Under the pieces are notes generated by a model. The model saw only the letters and a list, made by a program, of their open reading frames with translations. It was not told where the DNA came from and ran no database searches. This document shows positions 42,401 to 52,352 of a stretch of 64,000 bases of DNA, in pieces. Position 1 is the first letter of the stretch. Each line of letters starts with the position of its first letter. Source of the stretch: an uncultured Bacilli bacterium. GTDB lineage: Bacteria > Bacillota_I > Bacilli_A > RF39 > UBA660. A program made the translations under genes and the position numbers. The DNA lies in assembly GCA_934098385.1 (NCBI GenBank), contig CAKOOJ010000002.1, forward strand, positions 1 to 64,000, given 5' to 3'.

Positions 42401-43668
42401 TTTTCATCCTTTATTAGATTTTCTACCATAGTATCAAAATCTTGAGTTACTTTTTTTGCATTATATTTTTCTCTATTATAATTAGAGCCTTTTATTTTTC
42501 CATCTAATATTGCTCTTAAATTCGTGTATATTTCTTCTACACTAAATGAAGACACTATATTATTTGTTTCTCTTAATATATCGGCACTTGGCCCATTATA
42601 CATTGTTATTCCAAATATTGGTGTTTTAGATCCTAAGTAATCAGCTAATTTTGCTGCAAAGAATATGTTATTATCTAATATTGTTGATAAGTTAGCATCT
42701 ATCAACAATAACCAATTACTGTTTGACATTATATCTAAACTTTCAAAATAACTTACATTTTTTCTAACTTTTACTATTTCTGTTAAATCATTATCTATTA
42801 TTATTACTTTATCTCTATCTGCTAAGTCACCATAAAAACTTACTTCTAGTTTATCTTTTAAATTTTCATCATGCTCTTTTAATTTTGTTAGTGCTTCAAA
42901 AAATTGTTTTGGCGTTCTTATCTCATCACAATGACCTACATAACTTATTACTATTTTGTCATTTCTTTTTTGAGCTTTATTATAAAATTCTTCATCAAAA
43001 GTATGAGGAATAACAATGCCTTTTTCTAAAACTTTTTTATTATTTTCACACATATAGTTCATTTGATATGTACTATTAAAAATAATTTTATCAGCATATT
43101 CAAATACTTCTTTTTGTAATACTTCATCTCTTTCGATTCTCGTATTATATTTTATATATTTTTTGTTTCTATAATTCCATACCCAATTAAGTAAAATTCT
43201 TTTTGGAGATAAAATTCTTTTTATTCCAAGTTCAAGCATTCCTTGACCTTTAACTTGATATGGTGAGACACTTTTATAAATTTGTTGATATGGATTATTT
43301 GCGATAGGATCTCCAAATGATGCAATCCATTTTATATTTGGGTTAATTTTTTTTATTTCTAATCCTATTTCATGTGATTCTGGAGCCATAGATCTAGTCA
43401 TTACTATATCATATTTTTCTTGATTTTTTTGATAATATTCTATTCCTTCTTTTACCCATTCATTAATATTTTTTTTATCACAAAAAATTGTGTTTATATT
43501 ATTACTTATTAATTTTGTTTCAGTATTATTGTAAGCCCAATTACTTGATTTTTTTTGAGTAAATACATCATATTCATATTCACTATTTTTTAATAATTTA
43601 AAAGTTACTAAGCCTTCTGATGAATTTACTGGTGGAAAATACCAACTAATTACTAATATCTTCTTCAT
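42397..43668 (-). CDS. GT4-like glycosyltransferase
   Basis: 423 residues. VISWYFPPVNSSEGLVTFKLLK is a GT4-type N-terminus; YVGHCDEIRTPKQFFEAL opens the donor-binding domain; IDANLSTILDNNIFFAAKLADYLGSKTPIFG stands where E-x7-E usually is, so the family is somewhat divergent. It overlaps the neighbouring GT2 gene by 23 bases. Confidence 0.75.
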   Translation of the reverse strand: MKKILVISWYFPPVNSSEGLVTFKLLKNSEYEYDVFTQKKSSNWAYNNTETKLISNNINTIFCDKKNINEWVKEGIEYYQKNQEKYDIVMTRSMAPESHEIGLEIKKINPNIKWIASFGDPIANNPYQQIYKSVSPYQVKGQGMLELGIKRILSPKRILLNWVWNYRNKKYIKYNTRIERDEVLQKEVFEYADKIIFNSTYQMNYMCENNKKVLEKGIVIPHTFDEEFYNKAQKRNDKIVISYVGHCDEIRTPKQFFEALTKLKEHDENLKDKLEVSFYGDLADRDKVIIIDNDLTEIVKVRKNVSYFESLDIMSNSNWLLLIDANLSTILDNNIFFAAKLADYLGSKTPIFGITMYNGPSADILRETNNIVSSFSVEEIYTNLRAILDGKIKGSNYNREKYNAKKVTQDFDTMVENLIKDEK

Positions 43669-44704
43669 GTTTTCTCCTATTTTGTATTATATACATTATT
43701 CTTGTAAAATAATTGTGTTTTGTTGCTGCAAATATAAAATTTGTTTTTATATTTATTTTTGCAAAAAATTGTGTATTTAAGAATTCGTTATATAATTCTG
43801 TATTTTTATTTTTAAAATATTTTGTGAATTCTCTTATTTCCTTTCTCATTATGTTAGTTAAATCTTTTTCAATTGGTGAATAACAATATATCACATAATG
43901 AGAATCTAATGTTAATAATAATATTTTTTTTATATATTTTTTTCTATTATCGTCAACTTCTAATTTTGTATAAAATTCTATCAATTTTTTTAATACTTTT
44001 TCATGATCTTTTCTATGATTTACAAATCCACCTTTACTAATACTTTGTTCAGGTCTTCCTATGAAATATCTATATATATCATAGTTTAAGTATGTCATTG
44101 TTTTATAATATGGGAATGGAAATATATTATATTCCATGTCGACATAAAAGGTTTTTTCATCTAAATGTAAATTACATTCTTTTAGAATGCTTGTTTTTAT
44201 TGTTGATGTAGCCATGTAAAAGTATTCATTTTTTAATAAATTGAAATCAAAGTTATCCAAATTATATTCTTTATTATATTCTATTGCTTTAGGATATTTT
44301 GATATAACTTGAGTACTATTATATATGTATTCCCTAGAAAAATTTGTTAATACTATATCGGAATTCAATTTTTCTAAATCATTTATGTAACTTGGAAATT
44401 CATCGATGTTAACCCAATCATCAGAATCAATTACTCTAAAATATTTACCAGTTGCTATCTTTAATCCAGCATTTATAGTTGAACCATGCCCACCATTTTC
44501 TTTATCTATAACTAAAACTGAATCTGGGTATTTTTCTTTATATTCGTTTGCGATTTTTAATGAATTATCTTTGCTTCCGTCATTAACAACAATTATTTCT
44601 AGTTTTTTATTTGTTTTTTCATCATACAAAAGACTATCTAGACATCTAGATAGATATTTTTCAACATTATACGTCGGTACTACTATGGTTAATATTTTAT
44701 TCAC
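43646..44704 (-). CDS. GT2 family glycosyltransferase
   Basis: 352 residues. TIVVPTYNVEKYLSRCLDSLL, VVNDGSKDNS and FRVIDSDDW (DxD-like metal motif) mark a GT-A enzyme; the C-terminal ~140 residues are helical. GTG start, 2 bases after the ABC ATPase stop codon, so translation is probably coupled. Confidence 0.85.
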   Translation of the reverse strand: MNKILTIVVPTYNVEKYLSRCLDSLLYDEKTNKKLEIIVVNDGSKDNSLKIANEYKEKYPDSVLVIDKENGGHGSTINAGLKIATGKYFRVIDSDDWVNIDEFPSYINDLEKLNSDIVLTNFSREYIYNSTQVISKYPKAIEYNKEYNLDNFDFNLLKNEYFYMATSTIKTSILKECNLHLDEKTFYVDMEYNIFPFPYYKTMTYLNYDIYRYFIGRPEQSISKGGFVNHRKDHEKVLKKLIEFYTKLEVDDNRKKYIKKILLLTLDSHYVIYCYSPIEKDLTNIMRKEIREFTKYFKNKNTELYNEFLNTQFFAKINIKTNFIFAATKHNYFTRIMYIIQNRRKHEEDISN

Positions 44705-44706
44705 TT

Positions 44707-45471
44707 TTATTCACTTCTTTCTTGGGTGCCCATCTGACTTTGATAGTAATGTTTACAAACTTCTTTTGTATTTCCAATTTCAATTATTTTGCCATGTTCT
44801 AGCCATATAACTCTATCACATAATTCTTCTATTGATGGTAGTGAGTGTGATACATAAAGTACTGTGGTTCCACCTTTTATCATAGAAAGCATTTTATTTT
44901 TACTCTTTTCTTGGAATTTTATATCTCCAACAGATAAAATTTCATCAACTATTAGTATTTCTGGGTCTACTATAGTTGCAACAGAAAAAGCTAGTTTTGC
45001 TGTCATACCTGATGAAAAATTCTTTACTGGAACATCCAGAAAATCTTGTAACTCAGAAAATTCAACTATTTCATCAAACTTACTTTCAAGAAATTCCTTA
45101 GAATATCCCATTACTGCTCCATTTAAAAATATATTTTCGCGGGCTGTTAATTCATTATCCATTCCAGCTCCAAGTTCTATCATCGGAGATATTGCTCCTC
45201 TTGTTTCAACTATTCCTTCAGTTGGTTTCATAACTCCACTAACTACTTTTAATAAAGTTGATTTACCCGCTCCATTAGAACCAATTAAACCGATTACTTC
45301 ACCTTTTTTTACTTCAAATGATACGTTTGTTAATGCATTAAAATATTCTTTTTTATTTTTTTTATTTTTAGGAGTAAAAATTTCAATAAATGTTTGTTTG
45401 AAACTATTATCTTTTTCTATTCCTAAATTAAATTTCATAGTAACATCTTTTACTGTAATCATCTTTTCCAT
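44707..45471 (-). CDS. Polysaccharide ABC exporter ATPase (Wzt/TagH-like)
   Basis: 254 residues. Walker A GSNGAGKST, signature NFSSGMTAKLAF, Walker B ILIVDEILSVGD and the switch His (VLYVSHSLPS) are all present. The close matches are TagH/KpsT-type ATPases that move undecaprenyl-linked polymers. It has no long C-terminal carbohydrate-binding domain, so export is probably not chain-end specific. It pairs with the permease immediately upstream; AGGAGGT site. Confidence 0.9.
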   Translation of the reverse strand: MEKMITVKDVTMKFNLGIEKDNSFKQTFIEIFTPKNKKNKKEYFNALTNVSFEVKKGEVIGLIGSNGAGKSTLLKVVSGVMKPTEGIVETRGAISPMIELGAGMDNELTARENIFLNGAVMGYSKEFLESKFDEIVEFSELQDFLDVPVKNFSSGMTAKLAFSVATIVDPEILIVDEILSVGDIKFQEKSKNKMLSMIKGGTTVLYVSHSLPSIEELCDRVIWLEHGKIIEIGNTKEVCKHYYQSQMGTQERSE

Positions 45472-45484
45472 ATATAGTTACCTC

Positions 45485-46285
45485 CTAAGCATAATAGATA
45501 AATTTATCTTGTTTCTTTTTAAATAATATACATCCTACTACAAAGAATATAATAGATGATAATACACAAGCAATCCAACATCCACTATCTGGCATCTTAT
45601 TATATAATATTATTTGTCTAGTAAAGTCTATAAATTGATATAATGGATTGAATTTAAATAACACTTGTAATTTTGGACTTATCATGCTTATATCATAGAA
45701 TAATGGTGTAAAATATTGCCACATTGTTAATATGATACCATAAATGTAGAATATATCTCTAAGAAATACTGATATAGTTGATAGTATAAAACCTATTCCG
45801 ACGGTAAATAAGAACATACAAATATAAGCAAAAGGCAACAACAAATAATATATGTTTATTGTACAATGTGTAGTTGCATCACCCGAAAATAATATAATTA
45901 ACAATAATGGAATTAAAGTCAATAGAAAGTTTATTCCAACAAATAAACATTTAGATAATGGAAATATGTATTTTGGTATATAAACTTTGTTCATAAGATT
46001 AAAGTTAGCACATACAGATCCCATTGCACTACTTGATGCTTCACTAAAATAGTTAAACATAACTAATCCAGTCATTAAATAAACCAAATAGTTTACACCC
46101 TCCATTTTGAATTTAAACATTTGACTAAATACAATTGCCATTACTATCATTTGAAGTAATGGGTATAGTAAACTCCATACTATACCTAATACACTTCTTT
46201 TGTATTTTACTTTAAAATCTCTTGAAACCATTTGTCCCATAAGAAATGAATATTTTTTAAAGTTATAATAAATATTTTTTAACAT
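45485..46285 (-). CDS. Polysaccharide ABC exporter permease (Wzm/TagG-like)
   Basis: 266 residues, six helices of the ABC-2 type. VSRDFKVKYKRSVLGIVWSLLYPLLQM is the typical N-terminal amphipathic/elbow region of TagG/KpsM proteins. A TTG 12 bases upstream is an alternative start, but AAGAAAGAG would abut it; the ATG at 46285 was chosen with some doubt. It opens a unit with a strong promoter at 46312-46340. Confidence 0.9.
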   Translation of the reverse strand: MLKNIYYNFKKYSFLMGQMVSRDFKVKYKRSVLGIVWSLLYPLLQMIVMAIVFSQMFKFKMEGVNYLVYLMTGLVMFNYFSEASSSAMGSVCANFNLMNKVYIPKYIFPLSKCLFVGINFLLTLIPLLLIILFSGDATTHCTINIYYLLLPFAYICMFLFTVGIGFILSTISVFLRDIFYIYGIILTMWQYFTPLFYDISMISPKLQVLFKFNPLYQFIDFTRQIILYNKMPDSGCWIACVLSSIIFFVVGCILFKKKQDKFIYYA

Positions 46286-46311
46286 ACAAATAATCAACTC
46301 TTTCTTACTTT

Positions 46312-46340
46312 ATTATACAAAAAAATAAATAAGTAATCAA
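46312..46340 (-). promoter_or_regulatory. Promoter of the ABC-exporter unit
   Basis: Minus strand TTGATT, 17-base spacer, TATAAT, about 27 bases before the permease ATG. Confidence 0.65.
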
Positions 46341-46375
46341 ATTTATCTTTTTTTCTTTACATATTTTACAATAAT

Positions 46376-47485
46376 TTACTTTATCTTTTGATAAAAATCT
46401 TTCATACATTTTTTATTGTATTCTTCTAAACTAAATTTAAAATTTTTAGAAACTTTACCATTCTTTGCATCCACTATTTTATTGTATATATCTTCTACAT
46501 TATTTTCTGCTATAAGATAACTTCCTTTAGGCGCAATTTTTTTTGCAACATCTTTTATTCCACATACATTGGTTCCTACAAAGGGTAAATTAGAATGTAA
46601 ACTTTCTAATAATACAATTCCAAAACCTTCATAATCACTAGGTAAAACAAATAAATCAGCTTGTTTCATTATTTCTAAAATATTATTTTGTTTTCCTAAG
46701 AATTTTAATGTATTAGTTATTTTCAATTCTTTGGCTAACTCAGTTAATTGATTTTTCAATTCTCCGTCTCCAACTATATATGTAGTGATGTCCATATTAT
46801 TATCAATTAACTTTTTATGTACTTCTATTAATTTGTCTACTCTTTTTGCACTGCATAATCTTCCAACGAATAATATTTTATATTTACCAGTTAATTTAGG
46901 ATATTTATAATTATTTTTATTTATGTCTACAATATTCCATTGTACTAATACTTTATCTTTATATTTTGGTAACATTTTTATAAAACTATCTTTTACACTC
47001 TCACTTACACAAACTATATTATCAAAATATTTATATTTATTTTTAGTAAATACATATCTTAACTTATATATAAATTTATCATCAAATGTACTTAAATCTG
47101 TGTGCACCCATATTAATTTTTTGTTAGCTTTTACATTTTTTATATAATAATCTATAAATGGATAATAACCACTATATGATATTGCTGTATCATACTCTTT
47201 ATTTGTTTTATAAAAGAATGATACAAAATGGTTTAATAATAAATGATTTATTATTTTACAAAATACATTTTTACTGTTGCATATTCTTTTTAAAAAATTT
47301 GTTTTATATGGAGTAATTATATTAACATTGCTAGGTATGTCTTTTATTAACTCTCCATTTGTTTTTAACACTAATAGATCTATTTCATATTTAGAATAGT
47401 CTATGTGATTTAGTAGTCCTATTAACGTTTTTTCAATTCCACCTATTTCTAAATTTACAGTTCCTATTAGTATTTTCTTTTTCAT
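46376..47485 (-). CDS. GT4 family glycosyltransferase
   Basis: 369 residues. NLEIGGIEKTLIGLLNHID and ILFVGRLCSAKRVDKLIEVH are GT4 landmarks; PSDYEGFGIVLLESL is the E-x7-E motif. It is related to the enzyme at 48418-49539, suggesting duplication. It ends 35 bases before the ABC unit's promoter and has no clear terminator. Confidence 0.85.
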   Translation of the reverse strand: MKKKILIGTVNLEIGGIEKTLIGLLNHIDYSKYEIDLLVLKTNGELIKDIPSNVNIITPYKTNFLKRICNSKNVFCKIINHLLLNHFVSFFYKTNKEYDTAISYSGYYPFIDYYIKNVKANKKLIWVHTDLSTFDDKFIYKLRYVFTKNKYKYFDNIVCVSESVKDSFIKMLPKYKDKVLVQWNIVDINKNNYKYPKLTGKYKILFVGRLCSAKRVDKLIEVHKKLIDNNMDITTYIVGDGELKNQLTELAKELKITNTLKFLGKQNNILEIMKQADLFVLPSDYEGFGIVLLESLHSNLPFVGTNVCGIKDVAKKIAPKGSYLIAENNVEDIYNKIVDAKNGKVSKNFKFSLEEYNKKCMKDFYQKIK

Positions 47486-47498
47486 ATTTACTCCTACT

Positions 47499-48425
47499 TC
47501 ATTTTTTTATAATAAAGTATAATTTATACATTATTATATTACACATAATTTTTTGTTTTAAACTATAATAGTTTTTGTAATATATATTTTTTCTCCATTT
47601 TGGAAAAAATTTTTTTATAATTTCTCTTACATTGTCTATTTTATCATATTTGTTATAATTTAGAAATCTTAAACTTGCATTTCTTAATAAATGATCTATA
47701 TATATGTATTCAACTTCTTCTTTATAATCATCTAATAATATTTTTTTATTGTTTTCACAAGCATAAAATATATCATCCATTTTTTTATTATAAGTTTTTT
47801 TGTTTAATATAGATTCATTTCGAACAACATAGTTATATAAATAATCACCAATAAACTTTATATTGTTTGTATATTTTATTAATGAAGGTATAGTTGCTAA
47901 ATCTTCATAATATATTCCTTCTATAAATTTTATATTGTTGTTTAAAATAAAATCTTTTTTAAATAATTTATTACATGCACTTGGTTTTGAAATTATATAT
48001 CTTTTTTTTAAATCTTTAATGTTAGATATGAAAGTATCAATTTTATCTATATGATTTTCATATATTGCATTATAGTTAAAAATTATGATATCTTCATTAT
48101 TTAATATATTTTTGTTTAGAATTTCTAGCGTATTTTTTTCGATGTAATCATCGCTATCTACAAAAAGTATATAATCTTTTGTAGCTTTTTTTAGTCCATA
48201 ATTTCTAGCACTTGATAATCCACCATTCTTTTTTTTATAAGATTTTACTATTTTAGAATATTTTTCTTTATAATTATTTATTATGTTCTGCGATTTGTCT
48301 GTTGAACCGTCATTAACAATTATTATTTCATAATCTTTATATGTTTGGTTTACTAAACTTTCTAAACATTTATTCAAATATTTTTCCACATTATAAACTG
48401 GAACAATTATACTAAAACTATTCAT
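47499..48425 (-). CDS. GT2 family glycosyltransferase
   Basis: 308 residues. SIIVPVYNVEKYLNKCLESLVNQTYKDYEIIIVNDGSTDKS and LFVDSDDYIEKN are standard GT2 motifs. It overlaps the upstream GT4 gene by 8 bases. Probably one of three successive transferases in this small unit. Confidence 0.9.
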   Translation of the reverse strand: MNSFSIIVPVYNVEKYLNKCLESLVNQTYKDYEIIIVNDGSTDKSQNIINNYKEKYSKIVKSYKKKNGGLSSARNYGLKKATKDYILFVDSDDYIEKNTLEILNKNILNNEDIIIFNYNAIYENHIDKIDTFISNIKDLKKRYIISKPSACNKLFKKDFILNNNIKFIEGIYYEDLATIPSLIKYTNNIKFIGDYLYNYVVRNESILNKKTYNKKMDDIFYACENNKKILLDDYKEEVEYIYIDHLLRNASLRFLNYNKYDKIDNVREIIKKFFPKWRKNIYYKNYYSLKQKIMCNIIMYKLYFIIKK

Positions 48426-49539
48426 TATTAAATATTCCTTCCAATTTTGTAATTATTTCTTTATTATATTTTTTAAAATCAAATTTATTATTGTATTTTT
48501 CACTAGATTTAATCATTTCCTTCATGGCTAAATATAAATCATTTGAGTTTTTTTCTATTACTATACCATATTTATTATTTATTAAATCTTTAACATCTGA
48601 AACATTTGTGGATATTACAGGAATGCTTAGTACAAGTGATTCTAAAACTGTTGTTGGTAATCCTTCAAACTCACTTGATAAAACAAACACATCCCCTAGC
48701 AAAAAATATGGATATGGATTTTTTTGATTATCTATAAATTTAATAACATTATTTAATTTTAATTTTTCAACTTGTTTTTTATAGTTTTGTGTATCTTGTC
48801 CTTTACCTACAAATATTAGTTGAAAATCTTTATATTCTTTATATAACTTATCTGTTGCATTTATTATTCTAGATAATCTTTTATCAAATTCTGTCTGCCT
48901 TCCAATATTAATAAATGTAAATTTCTTGGAATTTTTTATGCTTATTTTTTCTTTACTTTTGTCTATGATTGTTTTGTAATCTATTAGATTATAGATTGTG
49001 TAGCATTTATTTTTGTCTTGTGGATAAACTTGTAAATATGCACTTTTTGCATCGTTTGATACAAATATATTTTTCTTGAATTTTCTAAAAAATACTCTAT
49101 TAACAAATTTTTTTACTTTTTTTTCATTTGTTATATTTAAATTTTCATAAGGCTTATAGTTTTCCATGTATGTTAGTAAGTTTGTGTGCATCCATGAAAT
49201 ATTATTTTTTGATGCAATGTATCCTATTATAGCACTTGGTATATAACCTGGTGCATAGCAGACTGAAATATCATATTTGTGATATTTTTTTATTATTATA
49301 TTTATGAATTTAAATATATTTATAATTTTTTTTAATATTTTGTTTTTTACTTTAGTTAAATTTAAACTTTCTACTTTTATATTTTCATTTAATGTATCTA
49401 AATATGTGCCTTCTTTCACTTGTAAAAAAACTGTTATATCATATTTGTTTTTGTCTAAATTATTAACTAAATTTACTAAACATTTTTCTACTCCACCTGT
49501 ATCTAAATTAAAAGCAGTAAATATTATCTTTTTTTTCAT
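48418..49539 (-). CDS. GT4 family glycosyltransferase
   Basis: 373 residues. FNLDTGGVEKCLVNLVNNL, FINIGRQTEFDKRLSRIINA and SSEFEGLPTTVLESLV are the expected GT4 motifs. It is the first gene of the leftward polysaccharide block and carries its own promoter at 49563-49591. Confidence 0.88.
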   Translation of the reverse strand: MKKKIIFTAFNLDTGGVEKCLVNLVNNLDKNKYDITVFLQVKEGTYLDTLNENIKVESLNLTKVKNKILKKIINIFKFINIIIKKYHKYDISVCYAPGYIPSAIIGYIASKNNISWMHTNLLTYMENYKPYENLNITNEKKVKKFVNRVFFRKFKKNIFVSNDAKSAYLQVYPQDKNKCYTIYNLIDYKTIIDKSKEKISIKNSKKFTFINIGRQTEFDKRLSRIINATDKLYKEYKDFQLIFVGKGQDTQNYKKQVEKLKLNNVIKFIDNQKNPYPYFLLGDVFVLSSEFEGLPTTVLESLVLSIPVISTNVSDVKDLINNKYGIVIEKNSNDLYLAMKEMIKSSEKYNNKFDFKKYNKEIITKLEGIFNNE

Positions 49540-49562
49540 ATATGTTCTTCCTTTATATTTTT

Positions 49563-49591
49563 ATTATAATATAATTGTTATTATTTTTAAA
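49563..49591 (-). promoter_or_regulatory. Promoter of the three-glycosyltransferase unit
   Basis: Minus strand TTTAAA, 17-base spacer, TATAAT, about 24 bases before the ATG at 49539. Confidence 0.5.
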
Positions 49592-49605
49592 GAAATTGTT
49601 ATATT

Positions 49606-49630
49606 ATAAAAACCAACTTATATTGTTGGT
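49606..49630 (-). terminator. Terminator of the 49644-50276 gene
   Basis: On the minus strand ACCAAC-AATATAA-GTTGGT followed by TTTTATAAT. Confidence 0.75.
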
Positions 49631-49643
49631 CTTTGAATTTGTT

Positions 49644-50276
49644 TTATAATTTTTTAATTGTATTTTCTTTTTCTTGTTCGATTTCTTGAGTGTTAATATT
49701 ATTACTTGTCTTAGGAACTCTAATAATTACTTTTTCTTCTTCTTTGTCTTTTGCTTTTTTTTGATTAAATATTTTGTTATATTCCTCTCTAGCTACTGCA
49801 TCTGACCCTTGTATGTATTCATTATCTACTTTTTTTATGCTTGGTTGAGCACTAAAACCTACAAATGGCATTTCGTATATATCAAAACTATCCTTAGTTG
49901 TTATATTAAGTGTTGGAACGCTATCATAACCGCCTCCTGCATTATGAGTTACAATTATATCTTGTTCATTAGAATCTTTGCATTTAAAAGTAAAGTAATG
50001 TTTTTTTACTGGAAATTCACTTTTATTTGTGAAATCATTTATTATTTCAATTTGTGTAGTGCTTTTAAAAATTCCTATTTGATAAAGAGCCTTTTCAAAT
50101 GTATTAATTGCTTTTTTACTGATTATATTTTTTATTAATTTATTTTTTCCATAATCAATGTGTTTTCCAGAACAATACCATTCATTTATGATTCTTTTTT
50201 CGTCTTCAGTTAGTCCAACTAAATTTATTTTAGGAGAAAATGTTGATATTTTTTTATAATAGTTATTTTTCGACAT
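49644..50276 (-). CDS. Conserved-looking hypothetical protein
   Basis: 210 residues, not recognised. It has no signal peptide or transmembrane segment. The centre is beta-rich (VKKHYFTFKCKDSNEQDIIVTHNAGGGYDSVPTLNI) and the last ~60 residues are charged and probably disordered (KKAKDKEEEKVIIRVPK...QEIEQEKENTIKKL). It is a monocistronic gene with an extended -10 promoter and its own terminator, at the boundary of the polysaccharide block. No function is proposed. Confidence 0.7.
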   Translation of the reverse strand: MSKNNYYKKISTFSPKINLVGLTEDEKRIINEWYCSGKHIDYGKNKLIKNIISKKAINTFEKALYQIGIFKSTTQIEIINDFTNKSEFPVKKHYFTFKCKDSNEQDIIVTHNAGGGYDSVPTLNITTKDSFDIYEMPFVGFSAQPSIKKVDNEYIQGSDAVAREEYNKIFNQKKAKDKEEEKVIIRVPKTSNNINTQEIEQEKENTIKKL

Positions 50277-50300
50277 TGTAATCTTCCCTTCTTTGTATTT

Positions 50301-50309
50301 ATTATAGCA
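50301..50309 (-). promoter_or_regulatory. Extended -10 promoter of the 49644-50276 gene
   Basis: Minus strand TG-C-TATAAT, about 25 bases before the ATG, followed by a good GAAGGGAAG ribosome binding site. Confidence 0.5.
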
Positions 50310-50422
50310 TAATTTATATTTTATAGTTCTAATTTTTTTTTACTGTGTAAACATTATGTAAAATATCGTTTTTAATAAATTTAGTAAGCATGAAAATCAT
50401 AAATTATTATATCCTAAATCTT

Positions 50423-51949
50423 TTATTTTTTCTTCATTTCATAATATGAATTACCTAATATTACATTATCATAATAAAATGATTTCTTTTTTATTTCTTT
50501 ATTAACATAATTATAATCATATTTTTCTATTAATGTTTGTTCGTTTGAAAATAAATTTGTACCTAAACCTAATTTATTTCCTTCTATTTTTACTCCTAAA
50601 GAAGTTAAAGTTGTAGGAAACATATCTAATGAAGTAAACGCTCTATTTTTGTAATTATTTGATGCGATTTTTGAATTTATAAAGGTATTATAAATAGTTC
50701 TAGTATAATTATCTTCATTAAAGAAACCATTTTGCATTGTTAAATGGTCGCCCGATATAACAATTGTAGTATTTTTATAGAAATCTTGTTTTTCTATCCA
50801 CTTAATAAAGTTATTTAATATTTCATCTAAACAATAGTAAGAATTTGCATAATCGCTATCAAATTCTTTTTTACATTTCTTATCTTGATAGCCATCATAA
50901 AAATGCGTATCTGCAGTTAGTATAGTAAAGTTAAAAGGTTCTTCATTCTTTGAAATTTTCTTTAATTCAGTTTTTGCAAATGAAAATAATTTTCTATCTT
51001 CAAAGCCCCACCATTCATAATAATCTTTATCTATCCATTTATTATTTCTAGCATAATATAAGTCATATATTTCATAATCTCCATGGTATGTAAAGTAATC
51101 TTTTCTACCACCAAATGAAGCATCAGAACCTAATAATAAATAATTTTTATAACCATTATCTTCTAAAATATCACCTATACTTGTTGCACCTGGTAAAGAT
51201 TCACCATAACCTCTATATTCATTTCCATCTATTACTTTTAAAGGTATTCCAGAAGTTTGCGCTACCATTCCTGCTGCTGTCCATGTTGTTAAACTTAAGT
51301 TCTTTGCCCCTCCTAAATTATCTTTGTTGCTAAAATTTATATTATTTAGTGCAATATTTTCTAAATTAGGAATATATGATTTTTCTACGTCTCCACCATT
51401 TGTTAAGGATGTAGCACTAGTTTCTAAAGATTCTACAAATATATATATTAAATTTTGTTTATTTTCAGGAAATGTTATATTAACATCTTTTGGATCTACA
51501 TAATTTTCATCTATCAAAGTTGATTTAGAATTTTGGAATTCAATATATTCTTTTATACCTAAATTCGTATAACAATTATATAAACTTATAAATATTAAAA
51601 GTATTGAATAAAATAATAATCTTTTCTTTCTTAAATATAATGCATCTATTAAATAAGTTTTATTTTTTATTTTTATTGTTAATCTATATTTGTTTTCTAA
51701 ATATTTATGATTAAATTTAACTATTGTATATAAAATAACAAATGTTATTATAGTAAGTATAGTTACAAATATTATTCCATCTTTCAATGCATTAATACTA
51801 GTTCCTTTGCTATTTAATACACTATATAGTATTTGTTCAAAAGAAACACCACTAAAATTTTTATTAATATATATACAAGTATAAAATATAATTAGAGCAA
51901 TTAATGTTAATATAATACATATTATATTATTTCTTTTTTCCTTTTTCAT
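50423..51949 (-). CDS. LTA-synthase-like phosphoglycerol transferase / sulfatase-fold protein
   Basis: 508 residues. Five N-terminal helices (to about residue 145) and an extracellular sulfatase-fold domain. NLIYIFVESLETS gives the first metal ligand, NLSLTTWTAAGM the likely catalytic Thr, and VISGDHL the distal metal site; the order matches LtaS/MdoB proteins. It likely transfers phosphoglycerol (or another head group) from phosphatidyl lipids to a wall polymer or glycan. The ATG at 51949 is chosen from AAAGGATT spacing; it overlaps the small membrane gene by 23 bases. Confidence 0.8.
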   Translation of the reverse strand: MKKEKRNNIICIILTLIALIIFYTCIYINKNFSGVSFEQILYSVLNSKGTSINALKDGIIFVTILTIITFVILYTIVKFNHKYLENKYRLTIKIKNKTYLIDALYLRKKRLLFYSILLIFISLYNCYTNLGIKEYIEFQNSKSTLIDENYVDPKDVNITFPENKQNLIYIFVESLETSATSLTNGGDVEKSYIPNLENIALNNINFSNKDNLGGAKNLSLTTWTAAGMVAQTSGIPLKVIDGNEYRGYGESLPGATSIGDILEDNGYKNYLLLGSDASFGGRKDYFTYHGDYEIYDLYYARNNKWIDKDYYEWWGFEDRKLFSFAKTELKKISKNEEPFNFTILTADTHFYDGYQDKKCKKEFDSDYANSYYCLDEILNNFIKWIEKQDFYKNTTIVISGDHLTMQNGFFNEDNYTRTIYNTFINSKIASNNYKNRAFTSLDMFPTTLTSLGVKIEGNKLGLGTNLFSNEQTLIEKYDYNYVNKEIKKKSFYYDNVILGNSYYEMKKK

Positions 51950-52262
51950 CTTGATTAATCCTTTCAAGTTTAAAAGATACATCTTTATTTATAATACTGT
52001 ATATATAACCTAATAAAATATTTATAATTATAGATATTAATATGTATTTTATAGAAAATGACATGTTTGATTCTATAAATTCTGTTAGATTGTATTCAAA
52101 TTTATTTTTTATATAAAGTATAATCATTAAAATAAAATTTGATAAAAGTATTAGTGATAAATAATTAATTATTATATCTTTAATATTTTTATTTTTTGTT
52201 AAAACTTCATATATTTTTAATCCTATTATACTTGGTAATAAATAAACTATTAAACTATTCAT
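51927..52262 (-). CDS. Small polytopic membrane protein
   Basis: 111 residues, three predicted helices and a charged C-terminal tail (LERINQDEKGKKK). No family recognised. It overlaps the phosphoglycerol transferase gene, so it may be an accessory factor of that enzyme; this rests on context alone. Confidence 0.6.
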   Translation of the reverse strand: MNSLIVYLLPSIIGLKIYEVLTKNKNIKDIIINYLSLILLSNFILMIILYIKNKFEYNLTEFIESNMSFSIKYILISIIINILLGYIYSIINKDVSFKLERINQDEKGKKK

Positions 52263-52317
52263 TGTATCAACTTCTTTCTAGTAATATTGTACTAAAAAGA
52301 ATATTATAAATCAAACA

Positions 52318-52352
52318 ATATGAAAACTAGCATATTATTTTTTGCTAGTTTT
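52318..52352 (-). terminator. Hairpin at the end of the MraY/WecA-type gene
   Basis: On the minus strand AAAACTAGCA-AAAAATAATA-TGCTAGTTTT, a 10-bp stem overlapping the stop at 52335. The run of T is inside the stem, so it may be a modest terminator. Confidence 0.55.

Noticed and set aside
44864..45526. 220-codon plus-strand frame
   Set aside because: It is antisense to the well-supported ABC ATPase gene and has no start signals or recognisable domain.
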